Below, piece after piece: positions 43,328 through 51,441 of a stretch of DNA of 64,000 nt. Numbering within the stretch: the first letter of the stretch is position 1; each line of letters starts with the position of its first letter. The stretch lies in NCBI RefSeq assembly GCF_025628885.1, contig NZ_JAOTIF010000022.1:62001-126000 (forward strand). The letters are read 5' to 3'. The DNA comes from Paraflavisolibacter caeni (GTDB lineage Bacteria > Bacteroidota > Bacteroidia > Chitinophagales > Chitinophagaceae). The position numbers were made by a program, and so were the translations under genes. The notes under the pieces are model-generated. The model was not told the DNA's origin and made no database searches. It was given only the letters and a program-made list of their open reading frames with translations.

Positions 43328-43464
43328 AACCACGGATGTGCAGGATCAAAGAAGTATTTGTGGGATTTAGAAAGGATGGAGCACCAATGACCTGGAATTT
43401 GGGAAAGAAATGATAAATATTAAATGGCAAAGCGCTTAAATTGATTGATGCAGTTTATTGAATT

Positions 43465-43472
43465 TACATTTG
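43465..43472 (+). promoter_or_regulatory. -7 box TACATTTG for the LolA-like gene
   Basis: A perfect TAnnTTTG box lies 18 bp upstream of ATG 43491; a TTG at 43441-43443 gives a 21-bp spacer to a possible -33 element. Confidence 0.5.
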
Positions 43473-43490
43473 TTCAAAACTGCCTCCCTT

Positions 43491-44207
43491 ATGCAAATAT
43501 TTAGGATATTCTGTTTTGTTCTTTTGCAAATGACTTCTTTTCACTTCGCTGATAGTCAGTCTAATACCAGTATCAAGGATGCGTACAATGTGATCAGCAA
43601 TTCAATTGAAGCAATGGGAGGTAAAGAGTATTTGGAAAGCATTCATACGCTTTATTCTGATGTGAAAACAGAAATGGGAGAAAGGCAGGTTCACTGGATT
43701 GTGAAGGAGATGAAACCCAATAAGGGCTCTTTTCAAATTACATATAACAAGAAGATCGTTTACCAGAATTGGTTTGATGGGCAAAATGGTTATGAAATAG
43801 TGGGAGGGCAGAAAAGAGAGGCCAATGCAGAGGAATTCAAGGATAAATTATATAAGCGGAACATCTTTAACGAACTCGATTATATTGACTCCAGTTTATG
43901 GACGCTTGAGCTAATGGGAGCAGCCTCAGTAAATGGTGAGCAATGTTATAAGATCAGGGCCACTTCAGTTGATGGATCAGTAAGAACATTGTATTACAGT
44001 AAGGCTACATTTTGGTTGTTAAAAGAAGAAAAGGTAGTAAACTCCGAGAAGGACACTTTTAGTACGGTTTTATTTTCCGGCTATAAGAAGTTTGGAAAGC
44101 TTACTTATTACACTGAAATGAAACTTGGTAGTAATGGAGAATACCAGACTGCAACCATTGAAAAGCTTTTAGTCAATGCGGGGGTTAGTGTAAATGACTT
44201 TAAGTAA
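43491..44207 (+). CDS. exported LolA-like / outer-membrane-lipoprotein-sorting-type protein
   Basis: A 238-residue protein with a signal peptide (IFRIFCFVLLQMTSFHFAD). The body starts VISNSIEAMGGKEYLESIHTLY, then successive strands (GSFQITYNKKIVYQNWFDGQNGYEI; CYKIRATSVDGSVRTLYYSKATFWLLKEE; TFSTVLFSGYKKFGKLTYYTEM). This half-barrel pattern with the AxGG-x3 start resembles the LolA/LolB-like proteins frequent in Chitinophagaceae. A true lipoprotein-carrier role is not shown. ATG 43491 was preferred over an in-frame TTG at 43458 because it has a -7 box 18 bp upstream and begins at the signal peptide. Confidence 0.75.
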   Translation: MQIFRIFCFVLLQMTSFHFADSQSNTSIKDAYNVISNSIEAMGGKEYLESIHTLYSDVKTEMGERQVHWIVKEMKPNKGSFQITYNKKIVYQNWFDGQNGYEIVGGQKREANAEEFKDKLYKRNIFNELDYIDSSLWTLELMGAASVNGEQCYKIRATSVDGSVRTLYYSKATFWLLKEEKVVNSEKDTFSTVLFSGYKKFGKLTYYTEMKLGSNGEYQTATIEKLLVNAGVSVNDFK

Positions 44208-44275
44208 AACTATCATGAGGTAGAAAAAGACGACTAGCAAACTACCCGGCTCAAAAATTGTTCATTACTGCTCAT

Positions 44276-45607
44276 ATGAATCGGTCAGGTCAATTTAAAA
44301 AAGAAGAGCAATACCTGGTGAACGAGAGTTTGGAAGTATCGGTAGGAGAGAACACAATCTGGGCAAGGAGGTTGCGGAGTTTTCCTGCCCTGCAGAGTCA
44401 TAATTACCGCATTTATTTCTTTGGACAATTCATATCTCTAATTGGTACATGGCTACAAATTGTAGCACAGGGCTGGCTTGTATTACAGCTTACTTCTTCG
44501 CCTTTCCTCATTGGCCTGGTAGCAGCAATGGGTACTGTGCCTTCGCTGCTGTTCTCCCTGTTTGGAGGAGTAGCGGTAGACAGGTTTTCAAAGAAGAAAA
44601 TACTTTACTTCACGCAGAGTTCCAGTATGGTATTAGCCTTGCTGCTGGGAATACTGACCAATACCGGACAAGCCACAGTACCGGTTATTGCGTTCATTGC
44701 TTTCCTGATGGGCACCGTAAATGCCATAGATGCTCCGGCAAGGCAAGCCTTGGTGCCAGAGCTAGTTCGTAAGGAGCAATTGGCATCAGCAATTGCCCTG
44801 AACTCAGGCATCTTTAATGCAGCCCGTGTCATAGGCCCAGGACTTGCAGGAATGCTGATTGCCTGGGTTGGAACCGGGGGAGCCTTTATTGCTAATGGCA
44901 TCAGTTATATTGCTGTTCTGATAGCACTGTGGTATGTAAACATTCACGACAGGGCTGCAGAGCAGTCGCTGCATCCCCTGTTAGCGATCAAGGAAGGCCT
45001 GAGCTATTCTTTTACTCATCCTATTATCCGTGTTTTGCTGATGTTTGTTGGTGTAGTATCCATCTTTGGCTGGTCTTACACCACGATAATGCCTGTCATA
45101 GCCCAGAACACCTATGGGTTGGATGCTAAGGGATTAGGTTATCTCTACTCTGCTACAGGACTGGGTGCTGTACTGGCTACTTACCTGGTGGGGGCCTATG
45201 CTGGCAAGGTGTCGCCCTCACTGTTTATTGCAGGCGGAAATACATTATTTGCAGTAAGCCTCATCCTGTTTGCTTTTACAACTTCTTTTCCTCTGGCGCT
45301 TATACTCCTGTTTTTTATTGGGTTGGGACTTCTCTCCCAGTCCTCTATGATGAATACAATCGTACAGGGAATGGTACGTTCTGAATTTCGTGGACGGGTG
45401 ATGAGTTTGTATATCCTGATGTTTATGGGAATGGGACCTATTGGTAATTTTGAAATTGGGTTTTTAACAGAGCACTTGGGCATAGCCTGGGCATTTACCA
45501 TTAACGCAGCGATTGTACTGTTGGTAGGGATCATTGTGTTCATGAACCGAGAGCGGATCAGGGCTAGGTACCGTGTATATAAACAGGAAAAAACTTTTGA
45601 TCAATAA
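44276..45607 (+). CDS. MFS transporter, enterobactin-exporter-like (MFS_3)
   Basis: A 443-residue inner-membrane transporter with about twelve hydrophobic segments. FPALQSHNYRIYFFGQFISLIGTWLQIVAQGWLV is the characteristic EntS/MFS_3 start, GGVAVDRFSKKKIL is the loop 2-3 motif, NAIDAPARQALVPELVRKEQLASAIALNSG the family cytoplasmic loop, and FRGRVMSLY near segment 10-11. Substrate is unknown. ATG 44276 was preferred over an in-frame TTG at 44258. It follows the LolA-like gene by 68 bp. Confidence 0.9.
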   Translation: MNRSGQFKKEEQYLVNESLEVSVGENTIWARRLRSFPALQSHNYRIYFFGQFISLIGTWLQIVAQGWLVLQLTSSPFLIGLVAAMGTVPSLLFSLFGGVAVDRFSKKKILYFTQSSSMVLALLLGILTNTGQATVPVIAFIAFLMGTVNAIDAPARQALVPELVRKEQLASAIALNSGIFNAARVIGPGLAGMLIAWVGTGGAFIANGISYIAVLIALWYVNIHDRAAEQSLHPLLAIKEGLSYSFTHPIIRVLLMFVGVVSIFGWSYTTIMPVIAQNTYGLDAKGLGYLYSATGLGAVLATYLVGAYAGKVSPSLFIAGGNTLFAVSLILFAFTTSFPLALILLFFIGLGLLSQSSMMNTIVQGMVRSEFRGRVMSLYILMFMGMGPIGNFEIGFLTEHLGIAWAFTINAAIVLLVGIIVFMNRERIRARYRVYKQEKTFDQ

Positions 45608-45762
45608 TTAGGTCGATGAGAAATGCCTAATATAACTTAACTTCAACTTCTGTCTGCCATACAAAATAAGCCCTATAAATGCACCAGCGTTTATTTTGTA
45701 TATAACGATTATTAATTGGCATTGAAACAAAACCAATTAATTACAAATGTATTCTCACTCAC

Positions 45763-47316
45763 GTGAAAAAATTAACGAACATTAGTAATTATTGGGTTGT
45801 AACATTTCTGTTTATTGCAATCAAGCTTTGCTTGCATTTCCTTACCAACACCAATTATGAATTGCATAGAGATGAAATGCTCTATTTTAATATGGCTGAC
45901 CATTTAAGCTTTGGTTATGCTACTGTGCCGCCTGTATTAGGCTTTTCTGCTTTTATCATTAAAAACGTATTTGGTTATTCTGTCTTCGGTATCAGGCTAA
46001 TACCAGCACTATTAGGAGCCGCCTCAATTTTTATCATTTCAAAAATTGTCAGGGAACTCGGTGGTGCAATTCTTGCTTTGGTCATTGCTTCAGCGGCCTT
46101 CCTATTATCTCCCGGATTTTTGCTTTTTGATACACTTTTTACTCCGAATGTTTTTGAACATTTTTTTTGGCTTCTGATCACTTACTTTATTTTCAGAATC
46201 ACCAGGTTAAACAAGCCTGAATTATGGACTTTAACCGGTGCGTTGCTGGGACTTGCCTTTCTGAACAAATACTCGGTAATCTTTTTGATCGCTGCTTTTC
46301 TTATTGCCCTCATTTTCAGCCCACATAGAAAGTTGCTGTTCAACAGGTACTTTTATCTGGCAATTGCTATTGCATTAATAGTCGTCATTCCCAATATAGC
46401 CTGGCAATACCAGCATAACTGGCCAGTCGTTTTTCATATGAAGGCGCTGAACAGAACTCAATTGGTGAACATGAGTGTTCCCAATTATGTTGTTGATATA
46501 GTAAGTCTAAACCTTGCTTCTTCAATAATATGGCTTATAGGCCTGCTATCGTTATTGTTGATAAAGAAGGAAAAAGAATACCGGTATATTGGGGTTGCTT
46601 CTTTGCTGATTATTCTGTTCTTTTTATTGATGAAAGGCAAAGGCTATTATGTATTGGGATTAATTCCATTCCTGTTTGCTTTTGGAGGCTACACTATGGA
46701 AAAGTATTTGAGACATCAACTGGTCTGGATGAACTATGCAGTTCTCTTCATCATAGTTATTGTATCAGTACTAGCCTTGCCCTTTGGTTTGCCAATACTG
46801 TCATTTGACCAGTACAGTAAATATCAGGCGAAAACAAGCTCCTACATGATTTATCCTTTTTATCGATGGGAGGACGGTAAGGTTCATAACATATCGCAGG
46901 TATATTCGGATATGACAGGTTGGGATGAATTAGCTGGTTATGTGGCAAAGGCTTATCACCAATTATCAGAACAGGAACAGAAGAACTGCACGATCTATGG
47001 AGAAAGAAATTATGGTTATGCTGGTGCAGTCCATTTTTACGGAAATAAATACAAGCTACCTGATGCCATCACATTTTTAGAAAGCTATGTTTTATGGGCT
47101 CCCGATACAATTCCTAAGGGGCCTTTTATTTTTATAAATACTGGTAGGAGTGACGTTGAAAAACTATATGGTAACGTCATTGAAATAGGATGTGTTCAAA
47201 ATCAATATTTCAGGGAAAGTGGACTTAAGGTTTACTTGTGCAGATCGCCCTTGGTTAATGTTCAGGATGTGTATAAGAAAAAAGCAAAGGAAGAAAAGAA
47301 AATTTACGGCTTATGA
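45763..47316 (+). CDS. glycosyltransferase family 39 membrane protein (PMT_2)
   Basis: A 517-residue integral membrane glycosyltransferase with about eleven membrane segments in the first 340 residues. Near the N-terminus YELHRDEMLYFNMADHLSFGYATVPPV holds the Asp-Glu pair in the first periplasmic loop typical of GT39/GT-C enzymes that use lipid-linked sugars. FGIRLIPALLGAASIFIIS follows. The C-terminal ~160 residues are soluble and probably periplasmic. The start is a GTG at 45763 with no competing ATG nearby. The acceptor (lipid A, glycan or protein) is unknown. Confidence 0.85.
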   Translation: MKKLTNISNYWVVTFLFIAIKLCLHFLTNTNYELHRDEMLYFNMADHLSFGYATVPPVLGFSAFIIKNVFGYSVFGIRLIPALLGAASIFIISKIVRELGGAILALVIASAAFLLSPGFLLFDTLFTPNVFEHFFWLLITYFIFRITRLNKPELWTLTGALLGLAFLNKYSVIFLIAAFLIALIFSPHRKLLFNRYFYLAIAIALIVVIPNIAWQYQHNWPVVFHMKALNRTQLVNMSVPNYVVDIVSLNLASSIIWLIGLLSLLLIKKEKEYRYIGVASLLIILFFLLMKGKGYYVLGLIPFLFAFGGYTMEKYLRHQLVWMNYAVLFIIVIVSVLALPFGLPILSFDQYSKYQAKTSSYMIYPFYRWEDGKVHNISQVYSDMTGWDELAGYVAKAYHQLSEQEQKNCTIYGERNYGYAGAVHFYGNKYKLPDAITFLESYVLWAPDTIPKGPFIFINTGRSDVEKLYGNVIEIGCVQNQYFRESGLKVYLCRSPLVNVQDVYKKKAKEEKKIYGL

Positions 47317-47354
47317 TAGCATACAGCTCAACTTAGTAAATTAACATTTGGTTT

Positions 47355-47882
47355 ATGCAAACACAATTCAAGAATTCTTTTTATGAAGTTCAAAAGTTCA
47401 GACAGGCCTGGATTTGGATATTAATGATTTCTTTGGGATTGATGACAATCGGATTATTCGGTTATGGATGTTACAAGCAAATTATTCTAGGAGAGAAATT
47501 TGGTAATCATCCAATGACAGATACTGGATTGATGATAGCATTTGCATTAGTAGTTGTTGTCATCTCGTTTTTGTTCTTTTTGCTTGTATTTGCAAAGTTG
47601 ACTACGCAGATTGATAACAGGGGTATAAACTATAAGTTCTATCCTTTTCACCATAGATTTCATAGCATTGGTTGGGATGTGGTGGATCATTGCAATGTAG
47701 TTGCCTATCAACCTGTAAAAGAATTTGGTGGCTGGGGCTTTCGGTATTTCAAAAATAAGAGAGCCTATAATGTTGCAGGCGATAAAGGCTTGCAATTGAT
47801 TTTAAAAAATGGCAAGAAGCTTTTGATAGGAACGCAAAAAGGAAGTGAGTTGAGCTCTTTCTTGAACCAGATAAGAAAGTGA
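47355..47882 (+). CDS. two-TM hypothetical membrane protein with PH-like domain
   Basis: A 175-residue protein with two membrane segments (residues ~18-40 and ~57-80) and a C-terminal soluble domain. The domain reads GINYKFYPFH, then VKEFGGWGFRYFKNKRAYNVAGDKGLQLILKNGKKLLIGTQKGSEL, a strand pattern like bacterial PH or DUF6141-type domains. Function unknown. It starts 38 bp after the GT39 gene and may be cotranscribed. It is convergent with the DUF2252 gene. Confidence 0.75.
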   Translation: MQTQFKNSFYEVQKFRQAWIWILMISLGLMTIGLFGYGCYKQIILGEKFGNHPMTDTGLMIAFALVVVVISFLFFLLVFAKLTTQIDNRGINYKFYPFHHRFHSIGWDVVDHCNVVAYQPVKEFGGWGFRYFKNKRAYNVAGDKGLQLILKNGKKLLIGTQKGSELSSFLNQIRK

Positions 47883-47913
47883 AAACAACAAGGGGATGAC
47901 CAGCTTTAAGAGA

Positions 47914-49134
47914 TTATGTATTTGGATTGTGAAAGAACCCGTTTTTATAATCTTCTAAATACCTTTGATAATCATTTTTTACCTGCCTGGCGTAAGCTCT
48001 TGAATAAGAGAGAACAGGTTCCTGCCATGTATCGATCTTACCGAATGCTATCAATTCATCCGCTATTGCAGAACCCTGTCTTCCCGTGCTTCTTAATTGT
48101 GCCGAGGCGGTAAGCATAGCCATGTTTTCAATCAGTTTGAATAAATGGTCAAAATCATCCTTCACCTGGTGAAAATCTATTTTATCTTCCGTTGGTTGCA
48201 TCTCCTGGATCTTGTATGAGTTGCCCTTGAATACTGTGGTAGTTAAAAGGGCTTCTGGCACATCTTGCATCCTATACTCAATGCTGATCACCCTTTCTCC
48301 CTCTGAAGACCAGGAAGGTTGTTGCACTTCGATATAGGATTTTAAAGAAGATGGCTTTGTTTCTTTCATATCCAGCAGCCAATAATCTTCTTTTGTTTGA
48401 AGAAGAAAAAGATAACGCTTCACGCCCAGGCTACCCGTTCCTGCTATTCTAAAGCAGACATCCAATACAGAGAAGTTGGTAAGTTTTTCATTCTTGTATA
48501 ATGTCAAATTGCTCATGTGATGGATAAGGGCCTCTTTTAACTCCTGATTATCTACCGGAAATTGTTTGTACTCCAGTTCTTTAAATTTGAAGTTGCCAGA
48601 TCCATCTTCCTTAATCCGCTTTCTTAACCATTTCTCGTCTTTCCTTGCGCTTACCTTTTCCAACAATTCCTTTATCAATCCTGTAGAGGTTGCCAGTTCG
48701 ATATACCGGGCCTTTGCACTGGCTAGTACATCTGCATATTTTTTTAGAAATTTAGCCGCGCATTTTTCTGTTAGATTCGGACTGATCTGTAAAGTGTCAA
48801 AGCCAACAAAAATGCTGGTGACCATTCGTGTTATTTCCCACAGTGAAGGCCCTAATATGCCTTCATCAAAATCACTCAGGTCAAAATAAACCTGCCGGTT
48901 GTCTCCTTTATAGCTTCCAAAATTCTCAAGGTGAAGATCACCACATAACCAAACGGAGGGACTTGAGGGTAATGGATTAGACGCTTTCAGATCTTCATAA
49001 AACAAATGATTGGTGCCCCTGTAAAATCTAAAAGGGTCCTCAGCCATTAACTGGTACTTCCGCTGAACAATATTGGGAAGCAGTTGGCTATTGAAGGCTT
49101 TGATTCTTTCTGAGACAGTTTGTGATGTACTCAT
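47914..49134 (-). CDS. DUF2252 family protein
   Basis: A 406-residue cytoplasmic protein. DUF2252 features are FYRGTNHLFYEDLK, VWLCGDLHLENFGSYK (a kinase-like H-x-x-N motif) and VYFDLSDFDEGILGPSLWEI with its D-x-D(F/I)D pair, followed by TGSLGVKRYLFLLQTK and a final MLTASAQLRS. The D-H-x-x-N and later D-F-D pattern resembles aminoglycoside phosphotransferase/kinase-fold proteins, but the substrate is unknown. It is 49 bp from the DUF763 gene and shares its orientation. Confidence 0.9.
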   Translation of the reverse strand: MSTSQTVSERIKAFNSQLLPNIVQRKYQLMAEDPFRFYRGTNHLFYEDLKASNPLPSSPSVWLCGDLHLENFGSYKGDNRQVYFDLSDFDEGILGPSLWEITRMVTSIFVGFDTLQISPNLTEKCAAKFLKKYADVLASAKARYIELATSTGLIKELLEKVSARKDEKWLRKRIKEDGSGNFKFKELEYKQFPVDNQELKEALIHHMSNLTLYKNEKLTNFSVLDVCFRIAGTGSLGVKRYLFLLQTKEDYWLLDMKETKPSSLKSYIEVQQPSWSSEGERVISIEYRMQDVPEALLTTTVFKGNSYKIQEMQPTEDKIDFHQVKDDFDHLFKLIENMAMLTASAQLRSTGRQGSAIADELIAFGKIDTWQEPVLSYSRAYARQVKNDYQRYLEDYKNGFFHNPNT

Positions 49135-49183
49135 AACATCCCTGTACTATAAAGTTAACAGAAAGACGCCAAACTATTGTTGG

Positions 49184-50395
49184 TCAAAACAGCCTCAATT
49201 GAATACCCTTGGAACGTTTGGGCGGCTTAGCATCTCCAAAGATTGTTTTGCCCCCATATTGCCAGCTTTCAGCAATTTCTTTTTCTATTACAGCCTGTAG
49301 GTTATCTGTAGGTGTAAAATTGTGTTCAGCCTGTCTTGCTATTTCATGGATCTTTTTAATGGCCTGCGCTTTTTCTGTCTGGCCAATCTTTGCTTTCTGA
49401 ACGGCAGTTTGCAAAGTGTGGATCACCTCATCATAAGTTTTAGTGGGGACTGGAAATGGATGACCATCTTTACCTCCATGGGCAAACGAAAAGCGCGCAG
49501 GATCTTTAAAGCGTGAAGGAGTGCCATGAATCACTTCACTTACCAGCGCCAGTGATTGCATAGTCCTGGGGCCAACACCTTGCAGCAGTAGCAAGTCTTC
49601 AAAATCTTTAGGCTGTGTTTCATGGGCCAGCCAAAGTGTTGTTCCCAGCCTTTTCAGGTCAACATCCCTGCTGCGCACATCATGATGCATAGGCATCACC
49701 AGGTGCTGGATTTCCTGCATCATCTTTTCCGGCTGTTCCTGGGTGATGCTCATCATACCCTTTCTTGTTGGGTTTGCTTCAGAAGCTGTAAGATTTAAAA
49801 TGGGCCCTTGGTTAACGCCGCAAATGGCTGTGTGAGGTTCTTCCACAAATGACTTCAGGTTGGCCGAATGCCAGTGATAGCGGCGTGCCATAGCATCGCC
49901 TTCGCGCATACCCTGTTGCACAACAGTCCATTCACCTTCACTACTCACCATGAATGTGTGGATATATAGCTGGAAACCATCCTGCACTGCGGTATTATCC
50001 ACCTTTGCACTCAGTTTACTGTAACGCACCAGTTTATCACCATTGAGGCCGGTTTGTTCAGCAACAATCATTAACTCTTGTGGCGCGTCTTTTGAAAACT
50101 TACCCTTACCACCACATATATAAAGACCAAGTTCTTTAGCGTGCGGGTTAATGGCTCTTTTGAGTGCACCCATTACAGAAGTGGTAATGCCCGAAGAATG
50201 CCAATCCATGCCCATAACGGCTCCAAAGCTTTGAAACCAGAACGGATCGCTCATGCGGCTCAGGAATTCGGCTTTGCCGTATTCGCTCAAAATGGCTTCA
50301 GTAATGGCGAAACCGAGTTTGGACATGCGTTCGTACAACCATTTGGGTACAGAGCCAGTATGTAATGGGAGATCAGCAGAGCCGGAGCGTTTCAT
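49184..50395 (-). CDS. DUF763 family protein
   Basis: A 403-residue protein that matches DUF763 throughout: RSGSADLPLHTGSVPKWLYERM at the N-terminus, FQSFGAVMGMDWHSSGITTSV, LGLYICGGKGKFSKDAP, then YHWHSANLKSFVEEPHTAI and a helix-hairpin-helix-like LLLLQGVGPRTMQSLALVSEV near residue 275. The last segment suggests nucleic-acid binding. Function is unknown; the family occurs in archaea and bacteria, often thermophiles. A TAATTTCG-like -7 box lies just upstream. It precedes DUF2252 in the same orientation. Confidence 0.9.
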   Translation of the reverse strand: MKRSGSADLPLHTGSVPKWLYERMSKLGFAITEAILSEYGKAEFLSRMSDPFWFQSFGAVMGMDWHSSGITTSVMGALKRAINPHAKELGLYICGGKGKFSKDAPQELMIVAEQTGLNGDKLVRYSKLSAKVDNTAVQDGFQLYIHTFMVSSEGEWTVVQQGMREGDAMARRYHWHSANLKSFVEEPHTAICGVNQGPILNLTASEANPTRKGMMSITQEQPEKMMQEIQHLVMPMHHDVRSRDVDLKRLGTTLWLAHETQPKDFEDLLLLQGVGPRTMQSLALVSEVIHGTPSRFKDPARFSFAHGGKDGHPFPVPTKTYDEVIHTLQTAVQKAKIGQTEKAQAIKKIHEIARQAEHNFTPTDNLQAVIEKEIAESWQYGGKTIFGDAKPPKRSKGIQLRLF

Positions 50396-50565
50396 GCTAA
50401 CGAAATTAGCAAATGGACGGAAAATAGGGATTTACAAATTGGCAATAAGTAGTTAATCTTTCTGTTCCGGTATAACTTTGTCAAAGTATGAATTTGGGTG
50501 AAATTTGAATTCTGCCTTGGTCACCAGCTCCCCTATGTAGACTGCAACCTTTTAAACCATCTGTT

Positions 50566-51351
50566 ATGGAATTAACGACGCTTCCCGGCATTTTAATGGC
50601 TATTCTGGCCGTAGTCTGTATTATCATTGCTTTAGTTGGCCTGAATAACAGTCTCAAGCGGGTAGACTGGACGGAAAAAAGCAAGAAACGTATTTTCCAT
50701 GTGACTATATTGTTTGTCGTGCTCTGGATGGTTCTATTGGGTATTTTATCTGTAGCTGGTTTCTTTGCGTACTTTGATACCATTCCTCCGAGACCTTTAT
50801 TTGCTGTTTTGCCGCCCATCATTCTTCTTACAATCCTTGCTTTTACAGAGGCTTTTTCAATCATTTTATCCGTCACGCCGGCACATTGGCTTGTGTTCTT
50901 TCAATCATTCAGGATTGCTGTGGAATTATTGTTATGGCAGGCATATGAAAGAGGTCTGATACCAGTGCAAATGACCTTTGAAGGCCGCAACTTTGATATT
51001 CTTGCAGGAATACTGGCATTGTTTGCAGGATATATTATGTGGAAGCGTCCAAAAGCTGCAAGGCCGGTTGGCATCATTTACAACTTGATCGGCCTGGCCC
51101 TGCTGCTCAACATCATCATCATCGCGATTTTATCTATGCCAACAGCCTTCCGTTATTTCATGAATGAGCCTGCCAATACAATTGTCGCACATTTCCCCTT
51201 CATCTACCTGCCAGGCGTTTTAGTGGTATTGGCATTTACCTTCCATATCTTTTCACTACGGCAGTTGTTGTTGAAAGCAGTGCCAACAAAAGGTGATCAT
51301 TCAACAACTGATGCGGTTAATTATAAAAGGAGGTTACGACCTCTCAAATGA
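50566..51351 (+). CDS. polytopic membrane protein of unknown function
   Basis: A 261-residue protein with about seven hydrophobic segments (near residues 8-26, 46-66, 81-103, 105-128, 143-160, 170-190, 213-235). No motif I recognise. A short basic tail ends the protein. It starts 170 bp from the divergent DUF763 gene and is convergent with the phosphoesterase fusion gene downstream. Confidence 0.7.
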   Translation: MELTTLPGILMAILAVVCIIIALVGLNNSLKRVDWTEKSKKRIFHVTILFVVLWMVLLGILSVAGFFAYFDTIPPRPLFAVLPPIILLTILAFTEAFSIILSVTPAHWLVFFQSFRIAVELLLWQAYERGLIPVQMTFEGRNFDILAGILALFAGYIMWKRPKAARPVGIIYNLIGLALLLNIIIIAILSMPTAFRYFMNEPANTIVAHFPFIYLPGVLVVLAFTFHIFSLRQLLLKAVPTKGDHSTTDAVNYKRRLRPLK

Positions 51352-51377
51352 AGCAATCAAATTGATTAACTATAAAA

Positions 51378-51405
51378 GGGCTGCCTTGATATCTCAAGAC
51401 GGCCC
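51378..51405. terminator. weak hairpin between converging genes
   Basis: A 12-bp stem with one mismatch (51378-51389 with 51394-51405, loop TATC) lies between the stop codons of the rightward membrane protein and the leftward fusion gene. No T-run follows, so its function as a terminator is uncertain. Confidence 0.4.
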
Positions 51406-51441
51406 TGTAAGCGATTCGCCTTTCAAGCTTCATTGATCTCG

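Larger units (their letters stand above)
42968..43490. other. 523-bp intergenic region with an orphan terminator and a promoter box
   Basis: No gene is supported. A 68-residue frame at 43073-43279 has no recognisable protein character. A strong terminator lies at 43301-43327, 334 bp after murI, and a TACATTTG box at 43465-43472 serves the next gene. The stretch 43250-43327 could belong to a long murI 3' region or a small untranslated RNA. Confidence 0.5.

Noticed and set aside
47914-50395. DUF2252-DUF763 pair as a defence or toxin-antitoxin module
   Set aside because: The lengths, the lack of coupling and the absence of toxin-like or nuclease motifs make this unsupported; both look like ordinary conserved genes.
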